Shown here: piece after piece, positions 1 through 6,543 of the stretch
Position numbering within the stretch: the first letter of the stretch is position 1
Layout of the letters: each line of letters begins with the position of its first letter
Origin: Spirochaetaceae bacterium
Lineage (GTDB): Bacteria; Spirochaetota; Spirochaetia; Sphaerochaetales; Sphaerochaetaceae
Length of the DNA: 6,702 bases
Reading direction: 5' to 3'
Assembly: GCA_016649775.1 (NCBI GenBank)
Contig: JAENWY010000131.1
Coordinates: 1-6,702, forward strand
Program-made: the position numbers and the translations under genes
The notes under the pieces: generated by a model
The model's database searches: none
What the model was told of the DNA's origin: nothing
What the model saw: the letters and a program-made list of their open reading frames with translations, nothing else

Positions 1-41
1 ATAAACCAATTTTTCCTACATATGTAAATTAGAGGGCTATT

Positions 42-3000
42 ATGACTAGATATGAATACTTAAATAAATTAGCAGATGAAAGAATACTTTTACTTGATGG
101 TGCAATGGGCACTTTAGTTCAACAAAAGCATTTAGACTCAAGTGATTTTTCTACCAAAGAATTAAATGAACAAGATATTGAATATCCAGGGTTAAGTGAA
201 CTTCTTAATATAAATCGTCCTGATGTTATTTTTGATATACATAATGAATTTTTAAATGCTGGTTCTGAAATTATTACAACAAATACCTTCTGTGCTAATA
301 GAATAAATTTAGCAGAGTATGGGCTTCAAGATTATGTAGCAGAAATAAACCAAGCTGCAGTTGAGTGTGCAAAAGCTGCTGCAGAAATGGCTGAAGCTAA
401 TGAAGAATCTAAATATGTTTTTATTGCCGGAAGTGTTGGTCCTACTAGTAAGATGTTATCTTTTTCAACAGATAGTGATGATGTATGTTCTAGATCTTTT
501 GTTTTTGATGATTTTGTAGCAGCCTATAAAGAACAAGCTTCTGTACTTTTAGAAACTGGTGTTAATATTCTATTAATTGAAACAGTATTTGATTCCTTAA
601 TATGTAAGGCTGCTTTAGAAGGTATTAGACAGGCAGAAGAAGAAACACAAATTACTAAACCAATTATGGTTAGTGTTACATTGAGTGATTCAAGTGCACA
701 TACTTTATCAGGTCAAACCTTAGAAGCCTTTGTTACCTCTCTTTCTTCTTATAAGCTATTTTCTTTGGGAATAAACTGTTCTATGGGTGCTAAAGAAATG
801 TTACCACTTATTGAAAAGCTATCTAAAATATCACCCTTTAGAGTATCTGCTCATCCCAATGCAGGATTGCCTCTACCTGATGGTAGCTATGCTCAAACAC
901 CCACAGAGATGGTAAATTTGCTATCAAATCTTTTGGAGAAAGGTAAAGTAAACATTATAGGTGGTTGTTGTGGAACAACCGGTGAACATATTGAAACACT
1001 ACATAAATTCCTACTTAAAAGGGATAAAGCTAATAATCTTATATGTCATCCAAGAAAACAAATAGAGGTAAACAAATTATCCTTAAGTGGTTTAGAATCA
1101 ATTGATAAAGAAAATCGTCTTATGATAGTTGGGGAACGCTGTAATGTAGCAGGATCTAAAAAGTTTTTAACACTAATAGAAGAGGAACAATGGGAAGAAG
1201 CTGTTGAAATTGCAGCTTCTCAAGCCTCCGGCAATGCTGATATTATTGATATCTGTATGGATTCCTCTATGATTGATGGACCAAGCGCTATGGTAACTTT
1301 TTTAAGACATGCTAATTGTAATCCTTTTGTTGCAAGTAAACCATTTATGATAGACTCCTCTTCTTTTGATGCAATTATCTCTGGATTAAAAGAACTTCAA
1401 GGAAGATGTATTGTTAATTCTATTAGTTTAAAAGAAGGCGAATCTAAATTTATAGAAAGAGCTAAACTTATAAATAATTTAGGTCATGTTATGATTGTTA
1501 TGCTCTTTGATGAAAAAGGCCAAGCCACCACCTATGATAGAAAAATTGAAATAGCTAAACGCTCTTATAACTTGCTAATGAAAAATGATATTAAAGCAAC
1601 TTCTATAATATTTGATCCCAATGTATTAAGTGTAGCTACAGGTATTGAAGAATCACAATATTATGCTCTCGATTTCCTTAAAGCGACTAGGTGGATTACA
1701 CAGAACCTTAGGGGGGTTAGTGTGACCGGAGGAATAAGCAATCTATCCTTTTCTTTTAGAGGTAATAATCCATTAAGAAGAGCTATGCATACAGTGTTTT
1801 TACACTATGCAAGATTAGCGGGCTTTAACTTTGCTATTATCGCCCCAACTATTAATCTAGATATTAATAGTATTGATCCTTATATACGAGAAATTATTGA
1901 AAAAGCCTTATTAGAACCATCTAATGAAAATAGTGATAAATTAATAGAACTAGCTTCTTCTGATTATTTTTTAAAGAATAAGGAAAAGAGAATCACTAAA
2001 AGTGTTGAGCGAGTTTTATCACTTGACGAAAGAGTAGAAAGTGCAATTATAAATGGTGGTAGTATAACTCTTGAAAAGGATATGGCTGAACTATTAGAGC
2101 GAGAAAGTAAAGCAGGAAATTCTCCAATCTCAATTGTGGAGAATGCTTTGATGGATGCAATGGGAATAGTTGGTGAAAGATTTGGTGAGGGTAAAATGTT
2201 CCTTCCTCAAGTAGTTAAAAGTGCAAGAACTATGAAGCTTGCCGTAGGTTGTTTACAAGCTGCTATTGAAGAGTGGAAAGAGAGTGCTCTAAATAAAGAG
2301 AGTTCTAGTAAATCTAATCCTAAAGTAGTCTTTGCAACTGTAAAAGGTGATGTACATGATATTGGTAAAAATATCTGTATTCTTATATTAAAATGCAATG
2401 GTTTTGAAGTTATTGATTTAGGTGTAATGGTAGAACCTGAATTAATAGTAAATACAGCGATTGAAAATAATACTGATTTAATTTGTTTATCAGGACTAAT
2501 TACGCCATCTCTTCTGCAAATGGAAAAGGTATGTCGACTATCATCAGAAAAGGGATTGAAATCACCTATATTAGTAGGTGGTGCTACAACAAGTGTAGCT
2601 CATACTGCTTTGAAGCTATCATCTTTATATAATTATAGAGTATTTCAAACTAAGAATGCCTCTGAGTTATCGACTCTTGCTATGAACATTATAAAAGGAC
2701 AGGAGATCTATATTAATGATTTATCAACTCAATATAAAGATAAGGAAATTGAATTAATTCAAATATTAAAAGAAAAGAAAGATAATGTAAGAGTCCCTTA
2801 TTCTTTAGCTTTAAAAAATAGATTCATAAAAAAAGAGAAATCTTTAACCCCTAAAAAGTTAGGTATAAATAGTTTAAATAATATTGATATAGATGAACTA
2901 TTTCTAAATATTAACTGGAAAATGTTTGCATTTAGTTATGGAATAAAAGCTACAGATGAAGCCTATAAATCCTTGATTGAAGAAGCAACTATTTTCTTTC

Positions 3001-3623
3001 ATAACCCAAAGATTTATAATTGCCTTAAGAACTCACTAAAAGCTGTTTATGGAATATTCCCTTGTACTAGTGATGGTATAAACGTTGTGGTAGATAATAG
3101 AGAAAAATTTTCATTCTTTAGACAAGAGAAAAAGGGTACATCTTTATCTCTTGCCGATTATGTATTAGCGGAAGATTACCTTGGTATGTATATAACCACT
3201 GCAGGTAATCATTTAAAGGATATTATAGATTATCTAGATGATGGAGATAAAATCCAGCTACAATTACTTGCTACTAGATTAGCGGAAGCTCTATCGGTGA
3301 AAGTACAAGGACTTATGAAAGAAGAATGGGGCAATTATATACTTGCCCCTGCTCCTGGATATTCAAGTTGTCAAAATCATCATGATAAACAAGGTATATT
3401 TAACCTTCTTGAGGGAGAGAAGAATACCTTAGTTACTTTAAATGAAAGTTGCATGATGATCCCGGAGGCAAGTGTTTGTGCATTTGCTTTTCAAGGTGAG
3501 GATTTGAGATATTTTAATATTGATAAAGTAAGTAGAGAACAATTAAAAATAGTAAGTGAATCACAAGAATTAAATGAACAAAAATTGATTGAATTCGGTG
3601 TTCAGGTCCAGGAGGATAAATAA
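42..3623 (+). CDS. metH: Cobalamin-dependent methionine synthase (5-methyltetrahydrofolate-homocysteine methyltransferase)
   Basis: This cytoplasmic enzyme transfers the methyl group of 5-methyl-THF through cobalamin to homocysteine, giving methionine and THF. At 1193 residues it is slightly shorter than E. coli MetH (1227). Modules in order: homocysteine-binding barrel (about 10-325) with LLLDGAMGT and the zinc-ligand cysteines C246 (GINCSMG) and C309/C310 (GGCCGTT); pterin-binding barrel (about 355-625) with VGERCNVAG, MIDSS, NSISLKEG and FDPN; cobalamin cap helices (about 670-755) with GEGKMFLPQVVKSARTMK; and a Rossmann-like B12 domain (about 760-890) with DVHDIGKN, where H772 is the lower axial ligand, plus SGLITPS (S823) and GGATTS. 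A shortened AdoMet-type reactivation domain (about 955-1180) is recognisable from RLAEAL, APAPGY and NESCMMIPEASV. Two AdoMet contacts known in E. coli look substituted (N958 for Asp, A1102 for Arg). The ATG follows GAGGG (32-36) by five bases. Only 41 bases lie upstream, so the promoter is not visible. It is translationally linked to metF. Confidence 0.97.
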   Translation: MTRYEYLNKLADERILLLDGAMGTLVQQKHLDSSDFSTKELNEQDIEYPGLSELLNINRPDVIFDIHNEFLNAGSEIITTNTFCANRINLAEYGLQDYVAEINQAAVECAKAAAEMAEANEESKYVFIAGSVGPTSKMLSFSTDSDDVCSRSFVFDDFVAAYKEQASVLLETGVNILLIETVFDSLICKAALEGIRQAEEETQITKPIMVSVTLSDSSAHTLSGQTLEAFVTSLSSYKLFSLGINCSMGAKEMLPLIEKLSKISPFRVSAHPNAGLPLPDGSYAQTPTEMVNLLSNLLEKGKVNIIGGCCGTTGEHIETLHKFLLKRDKANNLICHPRKQIEVNKLSLSGLESIDKENRLMIVGERCNVAGSKKFLTLIEEEQWEEAVEIAASQASGNADIIDICMDSSMIDGPSAMVTFLRHANCNPFVASKPFMIDSSSFDAIISGLKELQGRCIVNSISLKEGESKFIERAKLINNLGHVMIVMLFDEKGQATTYDRKIEIAKRSYNLLMKNDIKATSIIFDPNVLSVATGIEESQYYALDFLKATRWITQNLRGVSVTGGISNLSFSFRGNNPLRRAMHTVFLHYARLAGFNFAIIAPTINLDINSIDPYIREIIEKALLEPSNENSDKLIELASSDYFLKNKEKRITKSVERVLSLDERVESAIINGGSITLEKDMAELLERESKAGNSPISIVENALMDAMGIVGERFGEGKMFLPQVVKSARTMKLAVGCLQAAIEEWKESALNKESSSKSNPKVVFATVKGDVHDIGKNICILILKCNGFEVIDLGVMVEPELIVNTAIENNTDLICLSGLITPSLLQMEKVCRLSSEKGLKSPILVGGATTSVAHTALKLSSLYNYRVFQTKNASELSTLAMNIIKGQEIYINDLSTQYKDKEIELIQILKEKKDNVRVPYSLALKNRFIKKEKSLTPKKLGINSLNNIDIDELFLNINWKMFAFSYGIKATDEAYKSLIEEATIFFHNPKIYNCLKNSLKAVYGIFPCTSDGINVVVDNREKFSFFRQEKKGTSLSLADYVLAEDYLGMYITTAGNHLKDIIDYLDDGDKIQLQLLATRLAEALSVKVQGLMKEEWGNYILAPAPGYSSCQNHHDKQGIFNLLEGEKNTLVTLNESCMMIPEASVCAFAFQGEDLRYFNIDKVSREQLKIVSESQELNEQKLIEFGVQVQEDK
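3610..3615 (+). promoter_or_regulatory. metF ribosome binding site inside the metH 3' end
   Basis: A perfect AGGAGG lies in the last codons of metH, nine bases before the ATG at 3625. It fixes the metF start there rather than at the in-frame ATG at 3589, which would add 12 residues (MNSVFRSRRINN) unlike the family's N-terminus. The one-base gap between the metH stop and the metF start suggests translational coupling. The strength of this site argues against a typical Bacteroidota host, where such sites are uncommon. Confidence 0.85.
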
Positions 3624-3624
3624 T

Positions 3625-4578
3625 ATGAAAGTTACAGATATAATAGAAGAAGCAAAGAAACCTTTATTTACTTTTGAATTACTGCCACCATTAAAAGGTC
3701 ATACAATAGAGGGCATTTTTGAGGCTACAGAAAAGTTAATCAAATATTCTCCTTCATATATAAACATAACAAACCATCAAGATGAAACTATCTATGAAGA
3801 TAATGGTGTTAAGGGAATATTGAGAAAAACAATTAGAAAGAGACCTGGAACAATAGGTATTGCGGCAGCGCTCCAATATCGTTATGGGATACCTGCTATT
3901 CCTCATTTAATATGTGGTGGAATGAGTGATCTTGAAATAGAAAACACATTAATTGAGTTGAATTTTTTAAGCATTGATAATGTTTTTGCTCTTAGAGGAG
4001 ATCCTCCAAAAGGAGAATCTAAATTTATTCCTAGGGAAAATGGTTTTACTCATTCAAGTGAAATGGTAGCCCAAATATCTAATATGAATAAAGGAATATA
4101 CTTAGAGAGTTCATTAAAGGACCCTGTTTGCACTAATTTCTGTATTGGAGTTGCTGGCTATCCTGAGAAACACTTTGAGGCTCCTAACCTAGAAGTAGAT
4201 ATTCAGAATATTAAAATTAAACAGGATTGTGGCGCTAATTATGTAGTTACTCAGCTTTTTTATGATAATGAAAAGTATTATAGCTTTGTAGATAAATGCA
4301 GAGCAGCAGGTGTAACAATACCAATTATTCCTGGTATTAAACCTCTCGCAAGAAAAGCTCATTTAACAACTCTTCCTAAGACTTTCTCAATCGATATTCC
4401 TGTAGAACTATATGACCAAGTAACGAATGCAAATAATAAAGAAGATGTTAGAGAAGTTGGAATATGGTGGGGCATTAAACAGGTAAAAGATTTAATTGCT
4501 CATGGAGTTCCTGGTATACATTTTTATACAATAGGATCTTTAGATAGCGTAGCTAAAATAGTTGAAGATTGTTATTAA
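3625..4578 (+). CDS. metF: 5,10-methylenetetrahydrofolate reductase
   Basis: MetF reduces 5,10-methylene-THF to 5-methyl-THF with a flavin cofactor in the cytoplasm, supplying the substrate of the MetH encoded just upstream. The product is 317 residues, longer than E. coli MetF (about 296) and close to the Bacteroidota-type length. The FAD-barrel fold is evident: FTFELLPP, in which E18 matches the catalytic Glu; PHLICGG; NVFALRGDPP, in which D126 matches the Asp that tunes flavin; FCIGVAGYPEKH; YVVTQLFYDN; PIIPGIKPL; and C-terminal HGVPGIHFYT. The start is set by AGGAGG at 3610-3615. It forms an operon with metH, one base apart. Nothing is truncated, but its last 29 codons are repeated at 6544-6631, so the current 3' end may come partly from the inserted element. 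No convincing terminator follows the stop, so transcripts may run on into the insert. Confidence 0.96.
   Translation: MKVTDIIEEAKKPLFTFELLPPLKGHTIEGIFEATEKLIKYSPSYINITNHQDETIYEDNGVKGILRKTIRKRPGTIGIAAALQYRYGIPAIPHLICGGMSDLEIENTLIELNFLSIDNVFALRGDPPKGESKFIPRENGFTHSSEMVAQISNMNKGIYLESSLKDPVCTNFCIGVAGYPEKHFEAPNLEVDIQNIKIKQDCGANYVVTQLFYDNEKYYSFVDKCRAAGVTIPIIPGIKPLARKAHLTTLPKTFSIDIPVELYDQVTNANNKEDVREVGIWWGIKQVKDLIAHGVPGIHFYTIGSLDSVAKIVEDCY
4491..4578 (+). repeat. Direct repeat, copy A (metF 3' coding end)
   Basis: This is the last 88 bases of intact metF, ending exactly at its TAA. They recur in direct orientation at 6544-6631. From CATGGAG (4501) to the stop, 76 of 78 bases match. The two differences are 4524 T versus 6577 C (silent) and 4540 T versus 6593 G (Leu to Val). 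The ten bases before CATGGAG match 8 of 10, and similarity then disappears. After the stop the copies diverge at once. The repeat period is 2,053 bp. I infer that this is one end of an integration event, either an attL-like junction or a target duplication. Confidence 0.93.
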
Positions 4579-4668
4579 AAAAATGTTTTGATTTGTTGTA
4601 TTTATTAGTAAGTAAATGAATTGGAAAATATTTTCTTTTTAATAATTCCTTTTTTATATTAATATATC

Positions 4669-4830
4669 TTATAATTTTTCAGTTTTAGGATTATAAAAGG
4701 GATACCAATAAGTTTCAAATCGATAATAATTTATTATACTTAATTTATCCTTTACATTTTCCTTTTCATTATCAAAAATTAACATCCCTTTAGGGCTCTT
4801 CGTGACATTCAATGGTCTTATAAATTTTGC
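4669..4830 (-). pseudogene. Remnant of an Abi_2 (AbiD/AbiF-like) abortive-infection gene
   Basis: Reading the minus strand from 4830 to a TAA at 4671-4669 gives about 53 residues with no stop. They include GMLIFDNEKENVKDKL followed by SIINYYRFETYWYPFYN. The NYYR-x3-YWYPF block is the hallmark near the N-terminus of Abi_2 family proteins, where a stretch like LLKSRGxIIDDEEKA precedes it. Full Abi_2 proteins run to roughly 300 residues. Here everything after about ten residues past the motif is missing, and an in-frame stop precedes the segment upstream, so the gene is broken at both ends. No ribosome binding site is evident. Family members are linked to phage exclusion. The assignment rests on one short motif block read by eye; the lack of function is clearer than the family. 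Confidence 0.55.
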
Positions 4831-4977
4831 TTAATTCTTGTTCTTTCGCAAATGTAGGTAAAATTTCATTTTTATTTGATATATGTAAATTTTATTCCCT
4901 TTCCAATAGTTTTTTAATTTTAACATCAAAAAATATAAATGTTAATAAGGTAATAGTTGAATATTTTCTCATTTTTA

Positions 4978-5006
4978 TTGACCTTGTAGGTTAATTATGT
5001 TATTTT
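4978..5006 (+). promoter_or_regulatory. Predicted sigma70-type promoter of higBA, with a possible operator
   Basis: TTGACC (4978-4983) and TATTTT (5001-5006) are separated by exactly 17 bases, and a TG one base before the -10 (4998-4999) makes an extended -10. Transcription would start near 5013, leaving a very short leader before the ATG at 5023. A small inverted repeat ACCT-TGT-AGGT (4981-4991) overlaps the -35 element. It could be the site where the HigA-type antitoxin represses its own operon, but its arms are only four bases, so this is tentative. Confidence 0.55.
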
Positions 5007-5012
5007 TTTATT

Positions 5013-5016
5013 GAGG
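5013..5016 (+). promoter_or_regulatory. higB ribosome binding site
   Basis: GAGG lies six bases before the ATG at 5023. It favours that start over the in-frame TTG at 5011, which would add only MRLF and would have no site of its own. Confidence 0.65.
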
Positions 5017-5022
5017 CTTTTT

Positions 5023-5340
5023 ATGGAAATTTTTTATAGTAATAGAAAAATAGAAAAAATATTAAGTAGTCTTACAGCAATGAAAAATATATTTGGACCA
5101 AAAGATTCATTAAAGTTAATTTCTCTATTAAAACAATTTGAATATGCAAATAGTTTAGAAGATATTCCTTCCGTACCTCCACCAAGGCGGCATAAATTAT
5201 CTGGTGATAAAAAAGATTGCTGGGGCATATGTTTTTCTGATAAAAATAGAATTGTTGTAGAACCTTATGGTGAATTTGATATTGGAGATTTATCTTCAAT
5301 AAAGTGTGTAAAGATTATTATGGTTGGAGATTATCATTAA
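5023..5340 (+). CDS. higB: HigB-like toxin, RelE/ParE-superfamily mRNA interferase
   Basis: The predicted protein is 105 residues, normal for a HigB toxin, which binds the ribosome and cuts mRNA when its antitoxin is lost. The central segment RRHKLSGDKKDCWGICF followed by KNRIVVEP matches the HigB core (as in HPLKGDREGYWSI followed by NWRITF of Proteus HigB), and the chain ends in GDYH. D103-Y104-H105 thus coincide with the catalytic Asp-Tyr-His at the C-terminus of Proteus HigB. H57 matches its H54, and R76 matches the Arg of NWRI. The Lys of HPLK is a Ser here (HKLS), a possible change in the active site. The start is set by GAGG at 5013. The toxin comes first and the antitoxin follows 11 bases after its stop, the usual higBA order. 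Toxicity is inferred. Confidence 0.85.
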   Translation: MEIFYSNRKIEKILSSLTAMKNIFGPKDSLKLISLLKQFEYANSLEDIPSVPPPRRHKLSGDKKDCWGICFSDKNRIVVEPYGEFDIGDLSSIKCVKIIMVGDYH

Positions 5341-5345
5341 AGGAG
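5341..5345 (+). promoter_or_regulatory. higA ribosome binding site abutting the toxin stop
   Basis: AGGAG begins on the base after the higB TAA (5338-5340) and lies six bases before the ATG at 5352. It decides that start over an in-frame start at 5304 inside higB, which would add 16 residues. Ribosomes finishing the toxin could re-initiate here, keeping antitoxin supply coupled to toxin translation. Confidence 0.8.
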
Positions 5346-5351
5346 ACTGTT

Positions 5352-6404
5352 ATGAGTGAATTACTTCTCGTCCCTACAGGTAATATTATTAAAGATTACT
5401 TAGAGGAAAATAATATAACTCAAAAAGAATTATCAATTAGTATAGGAATGAGTGAGAAACATATTTCAAATGTTTTAAAGGGTAAAAGTAGAGTTACTGA
5501 AGAATTTGCATTGAAAATTGAAAAAGTAATGCCAAGTATAAAAGCAGATTATTGGATTAATTACGAAAGTAAGTTTCAATTAGATTTAATGCGACAGAAA
5601 GAACTTTATTCCTTAGAAAATTTAAATTTGAAAGAAATCTCGCATCAATTTCATTTTAGTGAAATTTTTAAAGGTTTAAAATTAAGTTTAAGTGAACAAG
5701 CTGTTGAAATGTTAAAAATACTGAAAATAAGCAATTTTGATTTATTTGAAAATAAATATGGAAATATTTGTGTAGATTTCATGGAAGATGGTGGAGAAAA
5801 AGAAGCTATAGCTATATGGCTAAACTTATGTAGAGAAGAAATAGAAATTCAAAATAATGATTTAAATCAAGTTAGATACAACAAAATTTTTTTGATTAAT
5901 AGTATCAAAAACTTTAAATTATTAGCATTGAATGATACAGATAGCGAAAAGTCATTGTTAAGTTGTAGAAAATTATTTAATGAATTAGGTGTATATTTTG
6001 TTGTTTATGAGGCTAATAGAAATTGTAAGGTTAGAGGAGCTTTAACTTCTTATAAAAATAAACCAACAATTTATATTAGTAGAAGGGGGAAAAGACATTC
6101 ATATATTTGGTTTGCTATTTTTCATGAAATAGGACATCTAATTTTGCATTATGATAAAAATAATAAAAAGGATATAAAGATTTTATTGGATAATGATATT
6201 TCACAAAAAGAAAACGAAGCAAATACTTATGCTAGGAATTTATTAATTCCTGAAAAAGAATATATGGATTTTATTAAAAATAAAAAATTTGATAAAATGG
6301 CAATTATAGATTTTGCTAACAAAAATTGTATATTACCGAGTTTTGTTGTGGATTTTTTAAAGCATGATAAACAACTTGATTATGATAAATTTTGTTATTT
6401 ATAG
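5352..6404 (+). CDS. higA: HigA-type XRE antitoxin fused to an ImmA/IrrE (M78) metalloprotease domain
   Basis: The predicted protein is 350 residues, about three times a minimal HigA. Residues about 10-60 form an XRE-type helix-turn-helix (NIIKDYLEENNITQKELSIS, then IGMSEKHISNVLKGKSRVT), typical of HigA antitoxins that bind the toxin and repress their own promoter. A helical linker of roughly 125 residues follows. Residues about 190-345 are an ImmA/IrrE domain: H258-E259-I-G-H262 (FHEIGHLILHY) is an intact zincin motif, and E289 in ENEANTYARNLLIP is the likely third ligand. Known ImmA/IrrE proteases cleave repressors of mobile elements or stress regulons, so this chain could combine repression with regulated proteolysis of itself, the toxin or another repressor; that is inference. 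Members with this fusion are widespread beside HigB. All expected catalytic residues are present. Codon use is strongly AT-rich. Confidence 0.88.
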   Translation: MSELLLVPTGNIIKDYLEENNITQKELSISIGMSEKHISNVLKGKSRVTEEFALKIEKVMPSIKADYWINYESKFQLDLMRQKELYSLENLNLKEISHQFHFSEIFKGLKLSLSEQAVEMLKILKISNFDLFENKYGNICVDFMEDGGEKEAIAIWLNLCREEIEIQNNDLNQVRYNKIFLINSIKNFKLLALNDTDSEKSLLSCRKLFNELGVYFVVYEANRNCKVRGALTSYKNKPTIYISRRGKRHSYIWFAIFHEIGHLILHYDKNNKKDIKILLDNDISQKENEANTYARNLLIPEKEYMDFIKNKKFDKMAIIDFANKNCILPSFVVDFLKHDKQLDYDKFCYL

Positions 6405-6408
6405 GTTT

Positions 6409-6436
6409 TAATAATTAGTTTATTTATCAATTATTA
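6409..6436 (+). terminator. Weak AT-only hairpin after higA
   Basis: TAATAATT (6409-6416) and AATTATTA (6429-6436) can pair as an 8-bp stem with a 12-base loop just after the higA stop. There are no G-C pairs and no clear T tract, so it would be unstable. It is the only candidate terminator before the displaced metF tail. The rest of 6437-6543 shows nothing I can assign. Confidence 0.2.
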
Positions 6437-6543
6437 ATTACTAGATTTTACCATAAAAATATATTTATTCTATATTGTTCAGCAAGAAGAATTTTAATAT
6501 TTAATCTACTTTTTCTTAATTTATTGAAATCATTCAGCTAGCA

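Larger units (their letters stand above)
4579..5022. other. Non-coding, decayed stretch between metF and higB
   Basis: These 444 bases hold no intact gene. In order they contain a 12-base palindrome followed by a short T run (GAAAATATTTTC, 4624-4635), too AT-rich and loop-poor to call a real terminator; the Abi_2 remnant on the minus strand (4669-4830); and AT-rich sequence in which the minus strand stays open from about 4891 down to a stop at 4791, in another frame from the Abi piece (it includes ILPTFAKEQELSKIYK, which I do not recognise). The higBA promoter follows at 4978-5006. The mix of open minus-strand fragments in different frames suggests one or more genes decayed by frameshift and deletion. 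Confidence 0.6.
4579..6543. mobile_element. Putative defence/toxin-antitoxin island inserted at the metF 3' end
   Basis: About 1.97 kb lies between the two copies of the metF tail. It carries a minus-strand Abi_2 remnant and a higB-higA/IrrE pair with its own promoter. Several 60-base lines counted by hand give 15-27% GC in higBA against 32-43% in metH/metF. The insert begins immediately after the metF stop and ends where the second metF tail begins, beyond which lies a strong terminator. These features are seen directly; that this is a mobile unit is inference. No integrase, transposase, terminal inverted repeat or short target duplication is visible, so the mechanism is unknown. It could be a decayed or non-autonomous gene-end-targeting element, or insertion with a long target duplication as described for some restriction-modification genes. 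Confidence 0.72.

Noticed and set aside
17..26. TACATATGTA palindrome upstream of metH as an operator
   Set aside because: A 10-base palindrome is expected by chance in AT-rich DNA, and a similar atatgtaaatt string near 4881 has no matching context.
1..41. SAM or cobalamin riboswitch before metH
   Set aside because: Only 41 bases are available and no part of the conserved riboswitch cores is visible; nothing can be said about sequence upstream.
2207..2398. Minus-strand open frame of 63 codons inside metH
   Set aside because: It lies wholly within the conserved cap/B12 region of metH, has no ribosome site, and its product resembles nothing; it is an antisense shadow.
4624..4635. GAAAATATTTTC followed by TTTTT as a metF terminator
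   Set aside because: A perfect palindrome leaves almost no loop and has one G-C pair; stability would be far below that of the hairpin at 6645-6679.
4791..4891. Minus-strand open stretch containing ILPTFAKEQELSKIYK as a possible gene or Abi N-terminus
   Set aside because: It has no start with a ribosome site, is only about 33 codons, ends in a stop and matches no motif I know; it is in a different frame from the Abi piece and not convincingly part of it.
5011..5022. TTG start for higB adding MRLF
   Set aside because: GAGG at 5013-5016 is correctly spaced for the ATG at 5023, and a start at 5011 would itself overlap that site.
5034..5299. Two overlapping minus-strand open frames across higB
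   Set aside because: They are shadows of the toxin gene, which has a promoter, ribosome site and family motifs on the plus strand.
6447..6543. Minus-strand open stretch (LNDFNKLRKSRLNIKILLAE) between higA and the metF tail
   Set aside because: It is about 30 codons with no start, ribosome site or recognised motif; length is within chance expectation in this sequence.
4579..6543. Classical insertion sequence or CRISPR array
   Set aside because: No transposase, terminal inverted repeats, short target duplication or regularly spaced repeats are present; the only repeat is the pair of metF tails.
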